In this document: positions 12,713 to 23,632 of the stretch, piece after piece
Layout: every line of letters begins with the position of its first letter
How positions within the stretch are numbered: the first letter of the stretch is position 1
NCBI GenBank assembly: GCA_036925085.1
Contig: JAUPFP010000027.1
Location: forward strand, 3,213,501-3,277,500
Length of the DNA stretch: 64,000 nt
Direction of reading: 5' to 3'
Source: Brachycybe producta
Taxonomy: Eukaryota > Arthropoda > Diplopoda > Playtdesmida > Andrognathidae
Notes under the pieces: generated by a model
Database searches by the model: none
What the model was told of the DNA's origin: nothing
Seen by the model: the letters and a program-made list of their open reading frames with translations, nothing else
Translations under genes and position numbers: made by a program

Positions 12713-13839
12713 GAATGCCTCACTCAGTTCAGGAATAAGGTAAATTCTGCAACATATTAATAGTGAAGTTATTAAAAATTGAAAGTGAAGAAAGACTTTA
12801 TGGAGAACCATGTACACATATTCGGTAAAATAACACTGAGAATTACAATCGATAGGAGGATATAGCTTAAAATGAAAGTGAAATAAATACTTTGTCAGCC
12901 CTTTTTTATCTGTTCGAAAATGCAAAACACAAACACACCTACATGAATACATAAATTTCTATTTATTATTATTAATATTATTATAAGGATATGTTTATAT
13001 TTTTAAAAACTAGAACAGAAACAGCTGTTTCATACAATTTTTAAACAAAAATAAAATGTTTCACTTTCTGAGAAGAAAATGCAACCATGTCGTTTGTTTG
13101 TATTAGTAGTCTACGCTACATCCTTCTTTGTATTTATTAAACTTTTATGTTACACACTTGAAGTTGTGCTGCCATCATCAAACGATAATCTTTTTTTTCT
13201 TATTTCTAAAGTAAACTAGTCATTCTACAGAATCACTACTTAATATGCAGATTGCAGAATATCATCAATTTCATAGTAAAATATGTTCGGAACTTAAGAA
13301 CTAACCTAAATTAAGCATGTTTTATTTTACATAAAACACTATTAATTGTGTAGATTGACTATTATTGAATTTGGCTGTTTTACATATTGTCTAGTAAAAT
13401 TGTGAAGATTAGCTGAGTTTTTTTTTTTTCGTTCTATTTTGAAGGTATATAAATAGTGTAGTAGTAGAATAATGCAGTTTGTAGAATTGTTCTTCTAGTA
13501 TCGATCGGAGGTGAGTCTTCTCTTCACTAGATATTCCTCCTTCTCCTCCTACTGATGTTTCATTAGTCATGGTTTTTTTTGTATTGTAGCAGTCTACATA
13601 AGCATTAAGCAAAGCAGGTATGGTGAGACTTATAATAAATTAATAGGTGTTTTTGCCTATTTTATGTGCGAATCTAAACTCTGGAAAGTAAAATTAGAGT
13701 TTGATTGATATAGGGGGGGGAGAGAATGGGAGTTATTTAGTTTATTGATTATTACTATATACACAACACACACACACACACTTCAACTATTTTAAAGTAT
13801 CACCTTTTCCTTATATTAAAGAATTTCTTTGTTTTTTGC
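12713..13839. other. Gene-free stretch
   Basis: The 109-codon minus frame at 12623-12952 overlaps the transposase relic in another frame and is not a gene. The rest is AT-rich with no recognisable feature beyond short T-runs. Confidence 0.4.
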
Positions 13840-14060
13840 TTCAAGAAAAGATCTAAGGTTCATACTCTCATACTTTTGCACGCAATTGTTATTGGGGTTT
13901 GACACAATGCATTTTGCAGGCTGCAATGGACTTTTCTCACTCTGCCACAGGCTTTCTTGGCTGTTTGCAGAGTAATTATTCAAATTCAAATGTAGCTTCC
14001 TATCAGAAGAGGTTAGCACGAGCTTTGACTTAGGAGTCATTAAGAATTTGATCCTAAAGA
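13840..14060. repeat. Dispersed repeat of unknown class, copy 1
   Basis: 'CAATTGTTATTGGGGTTTGA', 'GGCTGCAATGGACTTTTCTC' and 'CACAGGCTTTCTTGGCTG' match the segment around 61030-61130 in the same order and orientation. Neither copy shows a complete open frame. It may be part of a longer transposon whose fuller copy lies at 60670-61190. Confidence 0.55.
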
Positions 14061-14088
14061 TTACTTCTAAGGTCAGTATTCGAATGGA

Positions 14089-14394
14089 TCGAATTTTTAT
14101 GACAAATATCGAGCAAATGTTTTTCAATTTGTGGCCCAACGGCTAAATTGTGAAGTAATTATCATCATCATCATCATGACAGCAACTGCAATTATGCTTT
14201 TTTCTTATAAAAAAAGACTTGTTAGAGGCTAAATGTCTGGTTACTATCAGTTGTCAACTACAGTTTTCGCCTCATAACTAGTGTTATTGATTGAAACAAG
14301 CATAATTGTTGTTTTTCTAAAAAAGAGTTTTAGCAATTGGCACTTGATGCACAGGATTGAGAAAAATTTGGTTGATATTTGTATAAAAATCCGA
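14089..14394. mobile_element. Family G MITE, copy 2
   Basis: The ends 'TCGAATTTTTATGACAAATA' and (reverse complement) 'TCGGATTTTTATACAAATAT' form imperfect terminal inverted repeats. The total length of 306 bp matches the better copy at 50479-50788 (310 bp). Shared interior features are 'GTGGCCCAA', 'TAGAGGCTA' and 'GTTACTATCAGTTGTCAACT'. No coding capacity is seen. Confidence 0.75.
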
Positions 14395-14419
14395 TTCCTG
14401 TCAATGACAGTGAATGACT

Positions 14420-14490
14420 GTCAAAAGTAGAGCTAAACTCATCAACTTTTAAGATCAAAAGTTGATGAGTTTTTTTGCTCTACCTTTGAC
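14420..14490. mobile_element. Family D mini-hairpin element, copy 1
   Basis: A 71-bp near-perfect foldback: 'GTCAAAAGTAGAGCTAAACT' on the left is mirrored by 'TTTTGCTCTACCTTTGAC' on the right, with 'CATCAACTTTT' / 'AAAAGTTGATGAG' inside. Related hairpins occur at 23323-23407 and 51791-51872. It could be a tiny MITE; it has no loop domain long enough to encode anything. Confidence 0.75.
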
Positions 14491-14494
14491 TTGG

Positions 14495-14496
<2 letters not shown>

Positions 14497-14543
<47 letters not shown>
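14497..14543. repeat. (AT)n microsatellite
   Basis: About 47 bp of uninterrupted AT dinucleotide, followed directly by four CGACA repeats. Confidence 0.95.
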
Positions 14544-14544
<1 letters not shown>

Positions 14545-17029
14545 GACACGACACGACACGACCCTAAGCACTTATACTAGGACCCAGATAGACTATACTT
14601 AACAATCTATAGGCCTACTTTTAAAGTTGTTTTTCTTCTATTGGCCTTTAATATATTGTCCACTTTGCGTGACATTTTCTCAACACGAGCATAAGATGCA
14701 ATTATAATAAGTTATAAGTTCTTATGAAGCTTGTTTGAATCGAACATACAGCTTATAAAGGCCTCATAAATTATGTACAATTTGTGTGTGTGTTTGAATT
14801 GGATAGAAATTACAGGGCGACCAGCTTCTTCAGGACAAAAAATGTGTCCCTGTTTTAATTTGAGCCCTTAATGTAGGAGGTGGTTGTCGTCATTACTATT
14901 CTCTAATGAGCACTTGTGACACCATTTCAACATTTTGCCTTTCATTTTATTCGCAACTTTCTTAATTGAATTGTGTTTCTAGATATGAATCTCTTGGCAA
15001 GTTCCTTATATTTACGTATACTGTTATTACTGTAATTAAATAAAGTTTCACAATCTTCATATTTGTTGCATTAAATGAAATCGATTTTATTTATCATTTA
15101 TGAATAGATTTTTCACATTTTGAAGTAACAAATTATAAACAATTGATTTCCATCTTCCTATAGAATGAATAATAAATAGCTTGATGTCTATTATACATCT
15201 CTTGATTTTCTTATAAATTGTAACCTTTTTAGATTTTTATAAGATTCCTTCAATTCTCAAGAATTGAAAAAGGCCTAAAAGGATTTTTATTATTGATCTT
15301 TTTATTGGTTTTTGTATAATTTAATGGAAAATATACAGACTGATGATAGCATGTCATTTGAATATGTACAAAGTGCGTTTTTTTTACCCACTTTAATTTG
15401 GTTGAAGTACAAATGAATTGATAGTTGATTGACAACTTTTGCTACTTCCATAATCAATACCAAAAATAACTTGATAATAATTATTAAAAGTTGTTTATTT
15501 TGATAGATTTGACATTGATTGACCATGACCATGTGTCGTCGTTCTTGACAACGAATACGTTCTAGTTCTAAAGTTGAATAGGCCAGTGGTTCTCAACTTG
15601 TGGCTTGCTTACCACTCATGATGAGGGTAGTATTTTGTGGGTGGTGGTGATACTGGGTATGAGATCAGTTTCGCTAATTTTTTTTTATGAGAAAATTCAT
15701 TATTTGTATATAATTATTAATTAGTATATACAAATTAAGAATTTTAGAATTCAAATTATTTTTATATAATTAGTTCAGTGACGCCAACTGTATTTTTTGT
15801 TGGTAGCAAAATCGATTTGTTTTCGGGATTTCCGGGTTTTCAGACAACATGCTGTACCTAAAAATTCTTTAATTCTTAAATAATTTGAAATTTGATTAGA
15901 ACTTCAGGTAAAACTCTGGAAATTTGGATAAATAGAATCCTCATTGTCTCAAAAATTCAAGAGAAATTAAAATTCCCTACCTACGTATACTCGCTTCGCT
16001 CATAAGAATTGATAAAATTTTAAAAAAGTAGGAAAGGCAAAGAATCGTATTTCTATACAAGTACTGTGCATGTGCAATTCCACTGAAATTCAAAGTATTC
16101 ATTTTTCATTCATTCTGGAAAAAAATGACACTGGAAAACATGGGGGTAAATAAAATGTGTGCTAGGATACAGATCGGGGTGCGGATAAAATCAACCCAAG
16201 GTTGCATATTAGTGATATTATTACCCTTGTTTTGTATTTTGGTGTTACTCTTCAAAAGAAGAAGTAGGTTGTTGTTAACCAATTGTTTATTTTTTTCAAT
16301 TTCTGTATACAGTCATGTAGTATCTGGGATTGTGTACAAAAAGGGATGTTCTGAAGTTGTGGTTTATAAATATTTGAATTAGATTAGATTAGATTAGTGG
16401 TACACGGGTAAATGTAATTGCTTGCACTCAAGAAGATTGGATTTATATCTTACTTTTTATTTTATGAGGCTCTTTTTTCCCATTTTTATATTTATTTTAT
16501 TATTTAGTAGCAACTTTATAGTATATATAGTTTATACTTTACTACTGAGGAATGTTGTGTGAGTTAAAGTCAAAACACTTGTGGTTGTTGTTGTTATTGT
16601 TACTTGCTCATTGTTGAAGAACAATAGACACATTTAATATTATTATAATTGTAGGTTCATGGTCAAATAATAACTGTTCATATATCAAATGAAAATATGA
16701 GCATTTTCAGTTGTACCAGTTTATAAAATTACATTAACATTTTAGAGATATGAGTCGCCGCATTCTAGCTTGATGTTTGTGACCTCACGAGGGGGTGGAC
16801 TTTCTTGATTTTCTTTCTTAGTATGCTACTTTTTTTATCAGACTAACGGATGTAAGCCTAGCCTTTTGGTCAGTTTCTATTGGATCAAAATAATGGTGTA
16901 AATAAATTTCGACCTGATAGGAAACTAGCCATTATTGACTATAATTTACCTGTGTAATAGTTTTGAACAATTTGTTTGCTTACTTAGAACTGAGAAGAGG
17001 CTTTTACAGCATATTATATAAAAAAATAC
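14544..17029. other. Gene-free stretch
   Basis: At 15584 the sequence 'CAGTGGTTCTCAACTTGTGG' resembles a hAT left end, but no matching right end was found. The open frames at 15250-15532 and 16125-16382 show no domain, and their composition is that of the surrounding DNA. Confidence 0.4.
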
Positions 17030-17640
17030 AGAATGTCTCATGAATCTATTGGATAAGACATGATGAGTCTGTGAAATAGCTTTCGAAAACACTCAAATCT
17101 CACACCACTGGATTTTTATTCAATTCAGTCCAACTTACAATGTTATTAATACTTATTATAGTTGCAGTCAGCACTCGGCGGTTGGGATAATTCCCAATCA
17201 TAAGTGTTTTAGACATCATCTTTGTCGAATAGAATTCGTCCTAAAACAGAACAATTTCCTGGAGAGAATTTCTTAGTCTAAACACTTATTTCTGTAATTT
17301 TCTTTGGATGGCCATGTCGATTTGTGTGGGGGTTTCTATTGTTCTGTTTGCTGTATAGCTAGCAAGCGTTCAAGATGGGCAATGCTTTGCTCAGCTCTAA
17401 GGTTTACTAGTGGTTCCCACTGAAGTTCATTTAGTCTATTTACACGTATCTTGCAGCCCTATGCTGTGCTTTTTAATTTGAATAGGATTCCAAATGGGTG
17501 AACAATATTCTAAGAGTGGTCTGACAAGATCGGCTGTAGTTTTGTATTGTTAATTGTCATTAGAGTGAACACATTGAGCACATTCTGGGAATATTGACAT
17601 CTATATTATGTTACCAAGACTCATAGGACACCCTGTATTT
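17030..17640. mobile_element. Composite repeat with inverted CAGGGTGTC ends around a LINE relic
   Basis: The left 'AATACAGAATGTCTCATGAA' and right (reverse complement) 'AATACAGGGTGTCCTATGAG' are inverted. The interior carries a decayed LINE fragment (17360-17550). Either the LINE inserted into a TIR element or the ends are coincidental. The inverted ends are visible, but no target-site duplication was recognised. Confidence 0.5.
17360..17550 (-). pseudogene. Non-LTR retrotransposon (LINE) reverse transcriptase relic
   Basis: The minus strand reads 'YKTTADLVRPLLEYCSPIWN' and, after a frame shift, 'RAARYV' and then 'LQWEPLVNLRAEQSIAHL'. This is the order seen in the thumb region of CR1/Jockey/RTE-type LINE reverse transcriptases (LVRP-LEY-SPVW, RRAAR, L-W-PL--RR). 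There are stop codons and at least two frame changes. Only about 190 bp is recognisable, so clade assignment is not possible. Confidence 0.75.
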
Positions 17641-18093
17641 TTATATTGTATTTCTGTTTCTATTATTATGACATATTTTATGGTGACGTTATTTGCTAAT
17701 GTTTGCCGTGCATTCTGTTTGTTAGTGATGTCTCCGACATGAGTACACAAATAAACAAACCCCCATAAAACAGAATATTTAAAAAACCTGAAATCTTTCT
17801 AAAAATCCTATTGTTTGTCACTCTTCTGGAAGTAAATTGTAAAAGGGTCCATGTATTGATCTGTGGGTTATGGGATTTGTAATAAGTAACCAACTTCAAT
17901 TTTCACCAACTAACTTCAACACAACAAATCGTTATTTTGAATTTAATATAATTTTCAACATCCCCTCAGTATGATAAATAATATTTTAATGATGTTCCTT
18001 CCATTGTTGATTGCGAATTTTCATTTTCTAGTTAGAAAATATACGTTAAATTTGGAAATCAATTTCTTTCTCTTTTTTGTCTGTGTTTTACAG
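17641..18093. other. Upstream region of the first GT31 gene
   Basis: No coding sequence is supported. A T-rich tract ending in 'CTGTGTTTTACAG' at 18081-18093 is a convincing splice acceptor, so the coding exon probably begins at 18094 with about 33 bases of 5' UTR and the gene has at least one upstream non-coding exon not identified here. Confidence 0.45.
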
Positions 18094-18126
18094 ATCCATT
18101 GTTTTTCTTCTCATTTCCAATGCGTC

Positions 18127-19914
18127 ATGAAGAAGAAGTTGGCCATTTTCACGGCGGCTGTTGGTTTCTTCACGCTTTGTAACGTCATTTTGTACTCGAG
18201 GAAATTACGAGCGGATGAAATGGTAAGTTTTTGGCGTTGGTCCATTACAGCCGCAGAGGCCAACGTTATCAAAAACAACAACAACAACAATAACAATTAC
18301 TCTACATCATACTTGGCGGATGACCAACGAGAGTCCACCAACAATACAAGTGCCACTCATGGGAAAGAGTATCTGGTAAATTCTGTTATCTCTGTTGGAC
18401 AGAAACAGAGAGTTTTATCGTCCATGCAAGGAGGAGACGCAGTAGTCGGCACTGAAACGAGTCGAACTACAAATTACGAAACTAATTCAACGAAAGTTCT
18501 CGATACGACATTGACAAATGCAATGGTCACAGAAAATATTGCTACAGATCACAGCAAGCAATCATCATCGTCATCAGTTTCATCAACATTCCACGTCGAT
18601 GGCAATCGAAGCTCGAGAGTTACGAAACCATCGACGGTGTCTTCCACGCTCACAACCACCATCACCACCAGTACAGGGTCTTCTTCTTGGTCACTTATTG
18701 AGGCCATTATGAATAGGACATACCATTACAATGCCAATGATTCCACGGCATGTGTTGAAGTGTCTTTAAAGTCGCCTCAAAGGAACTTAAGTGTAACGTT
18801 CAACATAAGTTTAATAGATGAACTCTATGGGTTGGACTCGTTCGATGATGATGATGACGACGACGACGACCATGGTGGTGGTAGTGGTGTTGTTGTTGCG
18901 ACCACTGTGTCCAGTTTAACCACCATAAGTAATAGTGATATTAATAGTAGTTGGACTGGCAATTGGACAACCGAGATGCCTCGTACGACACCGCAAATGT
19001 CCCTTTTGCCGTTAAACAGTACATATCATGCAAGTAAGCGTACTCATCCTCCGGAAGGTATAGTCACGAAACCCTCGTTAGTGGTAAAGAATGGCCTTTC
19101 GCCTTTGAACGAACATCCATTCTCGTATCTAGTCAATGTGGAAGACCTCTGTAAGAGCAATCTGACCAACTTAACTCTGGTGATCCTCGTGACGACGGCC
19201 ATAGGACACGTGGCCCACCGACAGGCCATTCGTGAGACGTGGGGTGGTTTGTCCAAGAGCCTGCCGGACGTGAGATTGGCATTCCTGATGGGAAGACCGG
19301 AACATCCATCCCACGAAGCGACTGTTCTTCGAGAGGCTCTTCAGTATGCCGACATCCTCCAAGAGGATTTTATGGACACTTACAAGAATCTCACGCTGAA
19401 GAGCGTGATGCTTCTCAAATGGGCCAACAAGTATTGTTCCAATTCTCGGTACGTAATGAAAGCGGACGACGACATGTTAATCAACGTGCCCAATCTGCTC
19501 AAGTATCTACGAAGCCTGCGATATAACAAGGGACTCCTTTTGGGACGTCTCGTGAGAGGAGCTCGACCTCTTCGTACTCAGAGCTCCAAATATTACGTGC
19601 CGTTGTCCGAATACGGTGATCGGATCTATCCGGATTATCTTTCCGGCACGGCGTACGTCATGTCCTCGGACGTAGTTCTCAGACTTTACTCGACGTCACG
19701 AACGACTCCCATCTTTTTATTCGAAGATGTCTTCATAACGGGTATCTGTGCGAAGAAAGCGAAAGTAGTTCGTCGCAACCATGCCGGTTTTGTTTACTAC
19801 AAACGTCCAATTAAAGGTTGTGCTTACTTTCGAGCCATATCAGGCCACGATAATACCCCCAGTGATCTACGAAAAATCTGGCGGGAATTACAACGAAAGA
19901 ACCTTAAATGTTAA
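18127..19914 (+). CDS. GT31 beta-1,3-galactosyltransferase-like protein 1 (long stem)
   Basis: A predicted 595-residue type II Golgi glycosyltransferase that would transfer a UDP-sugar in beta-1,3 linkage to a glycan acceptor; donor and acceptor cannot be read from the sequence. Residues 1-3 are a short cytosolic tail (MKKK start), about 5-22 a membrane anchor, and about 23-335 a Ser/Thr/Asn-rich stem with many N-glycosylation sites and a run of nine Asp. The catalytic domain carries the family motifs in order: RETWGG (R369-G374), VRLAFLMGR, QEDFMDTYKNLTLKS, the metal/donor-binding ADDD (DDD 447-449), YPDYLSGTAYVMS, and FEDVFITGIC (E533-D534). The start is the first Met after a good splice acceptor at 18093; the frame is open further upstream but that part looks intronic. 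It is intact, with one coding exon. Two paralogues follow on the same strand. Confidence 0.88.
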   Translation: MKKKLAIFTAAVGFFTLCNVILYSRKLRADEMVSFWRWSITAAEANVIKNNNNNNNNYSTSYLADDQRESTNNTSATHGKEYLVNSVISVGQKQRVLSSMQGGDAVVGTETSRTTNYETNSTKVLDTTLTNAMVTENIATDHSKQSSSSSVSSTFHVDGNRSSRVTKPSTVSSTLTTTITTSTGSSSWSLIEAIMNRTYHYNANDSTACVEVSLKSPQRNLSVTFNISLIDELYGLDSFDDDDDDDDDHGGGSGVVVATTVSSLTTISNSDINSSWTGNWTTEMPRTTPQMSLLPLNSTYHASKRTHPPEGIVTKPSLVVKNGLSPLNEHPFSYLVNVEDLCKSNLTNLTLVILVTTAIGHVAHRQAIRETWGGLSKSLPDVRLAFLMGRPEHPSHEATVLREALQYADILQEDFMDTYKNLTLKSVMLLKWANKYCSNSRYVMKADDDMLINVPNLLKYLRSLRYNKGLLLGRLVRGARPLRTQSSKYYVPLSEYGDRIYPDYLSGTAYVMSSDVVLRLYSTSRTTPIFLFEDVFITGICAKKAKVVRRNHAGFVYYKRPIKGCAYFRAISGHDNTPSDLRKIWRELQRKNLKC

Positions 19915-21208
19915 ATTGTTCGAGCGAAATAATTACGGTTGGTCGGTACTTGTGTGTGCGTGCATTTTTAGTTAGGACCAGGAGAGAGTGAGGTCTCGAA
20001 ATCCTGACTTGAGAACAATCTTCTGATTTTGAATGAATCAGTTGTTGTTGTTTTTTTTGGGGGGGGGGGCGGGGTTCACGTTAAGAATACGGCTTAGGTT
20101 TTCTTTCTTTTAAGAGCCTATGCAATTGAAATATACAACGAGGAAAATATTAATTTTAGATCTATTGATAATCTTACCATTTCCGTTTCTAAAAAAAACT
20201 TACAATTTTTAATTTTTAACCTTTTATAATACGATTTTAATTTTCGAACTATGGTTTAAATTAAACGATATTCAAATAATATTGATACGGTGGTGGGAAC
20301 GGTTTTTATTTTGTTCATTTTAATTTTTGCCTTTTTTTTATGAATTTATTATGAAAGTGACTGAATGTCTTGAATCCACTGAACAAACTTCAGTTATGTT
20401 TTTTGAAAATTATGATTGATGTGCCATTTTGTGCATAGTTAGGGCCTGTCTATAATAACAGCAACAACAACAGCAGGAAGTTAGTTAATTATAATTAGTT
20501 GATGGTGGTTGCAATCTTTGGCTTTTGTTTTAGCATAATACAGTAGCTGTGAACTAAATCGAATTGATTTTTCTAGTAAATTATTGTAATAATTAATTAA
20601 CAAATATCATAATGCGTTACATTTCCCCCCTTTCTTCCACCCCCAATTAGAAGTTATGAAAATGATATTAGGTTTCATAAGTATGTTTTTTTGTGACGCA
20701 CATGAATCAAGATATGTTCTGACGTAATTGATATTAATTTGATTTAATTAAATTAATGTCAGAAAATAAACACAAATTGGTTTCGCATGTAAGAAAGGAA
20801 CCTCCTCTCCCCCAAAACGATGGCGAGCAATTAATTTTGTGTTTGACATGAAAAATTGATTTAATTTTATTATTTAACATTTTGATCTTTTTTTTCTCTA
20901 TTGACACAATTAGCGGAATTTTCAAGAACCTTGTTTATTTGCTTAATTTGTTCTCTAATTAGACCCATGTTGAAGATATGTATTAATTAATCCCTTTAGA
21001 ATTTGCGTTTTGTTGACTTTATCTCTTTCTTAGTAAACTCTTTCAAAGAAGAAAAATCATAGATTTGTTGTTGTTGGCAATTTACTTATGTTGTTGTCAC
21101 ATTTTTACTAGAATTAATTACTAAATTCTAGCATATACAGTAATATAAATGAGCAACTATTTAAGTTATAGAATTTAAATAGGATAATAATAGTTGCCTG
21201 CCTCATTG
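19915..21208. other. 3' flank of GT31 gene 1, no gene
   Basis: AT-rich DNA with 11 G at 20059-20069. No canonical poly(A) signal was identified close to the stop. Nothing else is supported. Confidence 0.4.
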
Positions 21209-21410
21209 TAAGAAGAAGCTTGTGACGTCAGAAGGGTTGATTTAGAATATACAATTGTGCCATTTAGACTTAGGTCTGATAGAAAAGGGATGATAACAAA
21301 ACATTAAACAAAAGGTTTCTTTTGTTATTAAACCCATTTCTAAACAGACAAAATGACAAAAGTCTTACATTTTTTCGTTAACCCCTCTGACGTCACAAGC
21401 TTTCTTCTTA
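21209..21410. mobile_element. Family B MITE, copy 1 (CRE-bearing termini)
   Basis: Terminal inverted repeats of about 32 bp: left 'TAAGAAGAAGCTTGTGACGT' continuing CAGAAGGGTT, right (reverse complement) 'TAAGAAGAAAGCTTGTGACG' continuing TCAGAGGGGTT. Each end contains a perfect TGACGTCA (21223-21230 and 21388-21395). Length is about 202 bp with no coding sequence. A second copy lies at 40778-40989. Confidence 0.85.
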
Positions 21411-22204
21411 TGTTGAAGCAAGTATAATTTTGCACAAATAGGCCTTTAGAATATGGACGCATTTACAGTATGGGACAAAGGAAAGATGAAGTCCTGAACA
21501 ATAGTATACAGTATATAAAGTGCAATAATAAGAAAAGGAAAATAATTAAATTGTATTTTGAATCCTTCTAGTTTATTTGTTTTTTTTTTTTACAATTTGA
21601 TGCGAAATAAAAAAAAAATTGTCAGTTTCATTCTGTAGACTTTCATGAATGTCAAAATTCAATGTTTCATTTATTGATTCCTATAAAATTGTTTTTGTAT
21701 TTCTGCTCTTCTCTATTCTAATAAATTCATTGTTATTTGCGTATTAATAATTCCCCCTCCACCCCTCCCTTACCTAATACGTAGCTTTTCTTTAAGTGGA
21801 CCTTTGTTTCAATTTGTGTTATAGGTCCTTTATTTTTGCTGGACGATAGCGGCCTAAATTTTGATAAAAGTGTGAGAAAGTATTAAATAATATGCGATAT
21901 TAATGATATTCCAAGTATAATGAACGACAATCCCCCATGAACCCATAATAATAATTATATTATTCACTTTGGAAATTAAAAGAGAAAAGTATACTAGTAT
22001 GTTATATACAAGTACAGTATTGTATTACTGTGTATTTTAATTCCTTGGATTTAAAATTACAAGAAAAAGTATTTAATGTTGGCAGTAAAATACAGAGAGA
22101 CAGATTTTATAATTATGTAAAAACATTATATTTATGGCACTTGATGACATTTTTGTAATAAATCAAATTTGAAACCTTTCAATATATTTATATAAGATTT
22201 TTTT
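21411..22204. other. Gene-free stretch
   Basis: Low-complexity AT-rich DNA only. Confidence 0.4.
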
Positions 22205-22465
22205 AACGAACAGTTCATTTTCAAATTCCGGTTATTAAGCATTTCAAAAAAAAAAAATAATGTTTGCAGACAAAAATTAAAAATTGTCGTCTGCTAAAAG
22301 TTTGGTTATTTTGAAAACTGACAAAAAAGAAGGTTATTTTAAAATATACCAACATTGAAAATACTTTGAAGTGATTGAGCTAACTTTCTAGTTTCTAAAA
22401 CACTTTCAAGTTTCTTTTAATTTTGCTTCTGAAATTCAGAATAACCAGAGTTCGACCCAAATTCG
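22205..22465. repeat. Family A inverted-repeat element, partial
   Basis: The right arm is well kept: 'TTCTAGTTTCTAAAACACTT' followed by 'TTGCTTCTGAAATTCAGAAT' and 'CCAGAGTTCGA'. The left arm is eroded to 'TTAAAAATTGTCGTCTG'-type sequence. Confidence 0.55.
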
Positions 22466-23322
22466 ACGTGAAGAAATGCGACCCACCACCCAACTCGACC
22501 CTCCAATTTGTTTGGGTCGATTTTGAGGTGGTTTGAAAACTGCTTACAAGTACAATGCTTACAATGTAAAAATAGATGTGTTATTTTCTACCAGAATATC
22601 TAAAATGAAATCATCAACATGGACCACCCAATATGAGGAAGGAAGTGTTTTGGTTGAATTTGTTTTTGTACGCGTGCACAGTGCACACCTTAAAACCACC
22701 AATTACATTTAGAATTACAATGACACAAAGTACTATTATACTTTTAGTGTTCTTTTTTTTGCAATTGTTACAAATTAATTCATTAACAAGTGAGTGGCAC
22801 TTGAAATAATTACAAATTTACATATTCATGTGGTGACAGTGGTGATGCCGAATTGTCACATTCTTTGTGTTCTTTTTTTCTTTTCTTTCTAAAATTACTG
22901 CTAAATGTCTCCCAAATTACTATAATTTCAACGAAACAGATTGCCAAAGAAAAAAGAAATCGATACGACAGTTACAGGGGTGTCATAAGTCAGTAAGTAA
23001 GTAAGTGAGTAATAATGAGGAAGGAAGGAGTCAGGCATTCATTCTGAGTCACAGGCAAATGGGGTTGTTGTTTACACGTGAAATGGTTTACATTGGCCCA
23101 CGTTGTTTCTTCATTTTGGCAGATTGTTTCCTTTTTTCATCAAGTATTTAAGGTCATAAAAAACAATTGAACTTCAAACAGTTATTGAACAGTTTTTAAT
23201 GAAAACAAATCTGTGAAAACTGATTACATGTTTATTTTTAAAACAATACTTTCCTGGTGAGGAGGAGGATATATTGTGGGAATCAGACTAGTTATAATTT
23301 TTAATAAAGCTGAACGATTTAT

Positions 23323-23407
23323 AAGTCAAAGTTAGTGCTAAACTCATGGAAGTATACATGAAAATTCCTTTCAAATATTTGATGAGTTCAGCACTACCTT
23401 CGACTTA
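23323..23407. mobile_element. Family D mini-hairpin element, copy 2
   Basis: The left 'AAGTCAAAGTTAGTGCTAAA' continuing CTCAT is mirrored by the right 'ATGAGTTCAGCACTACCTTC' continuing GACTT. About 85 bp in total. Same family as 14420-14490 and 51791-51872. Confidence 0.75.
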
Positions 23408-23438
23408 GTATAGCCTAATCATTAATCCTCTTAATTGG

Positions 23439-23632
23439 TGCATGGACCACTTTTTGACCACTTCTTCACTGTCAAATAAAGTCGGGTTGTTGCCAAAACC
23501 GTCCCACTTCAAGTCCACTACGGTGGTTCGAATGTGGTCCAAAAGGTGCCAGTGATGTAAGTGATTGGGTTTTTGGCGGGTTTAAGCCAGTCGAAAAGTG
23601 GTCCGTGTGTCCCAGGACCGGCTAAGTTGCAC
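23439..23632. mobile_element. Foldback element with GGACCACTTTT arms
   Basis: The left 'CATGGACCACTTTTTGAC' pairs with the right 'TCGAAAAGTGGTCCGTGTGT'. The interior contains further complementary pieces such as 'GTCCACTACGG' and 'GTGGTCC'. About 190 bp with no coding frame. Only one copy was noticed in the window. Confidence 0.6.

Noticed and set aside
13409-14139. Minus-strand frames of 67 and 107 codons
   Set aside because: They overlap repeat copies and show no domain, splice sites or codon bias.
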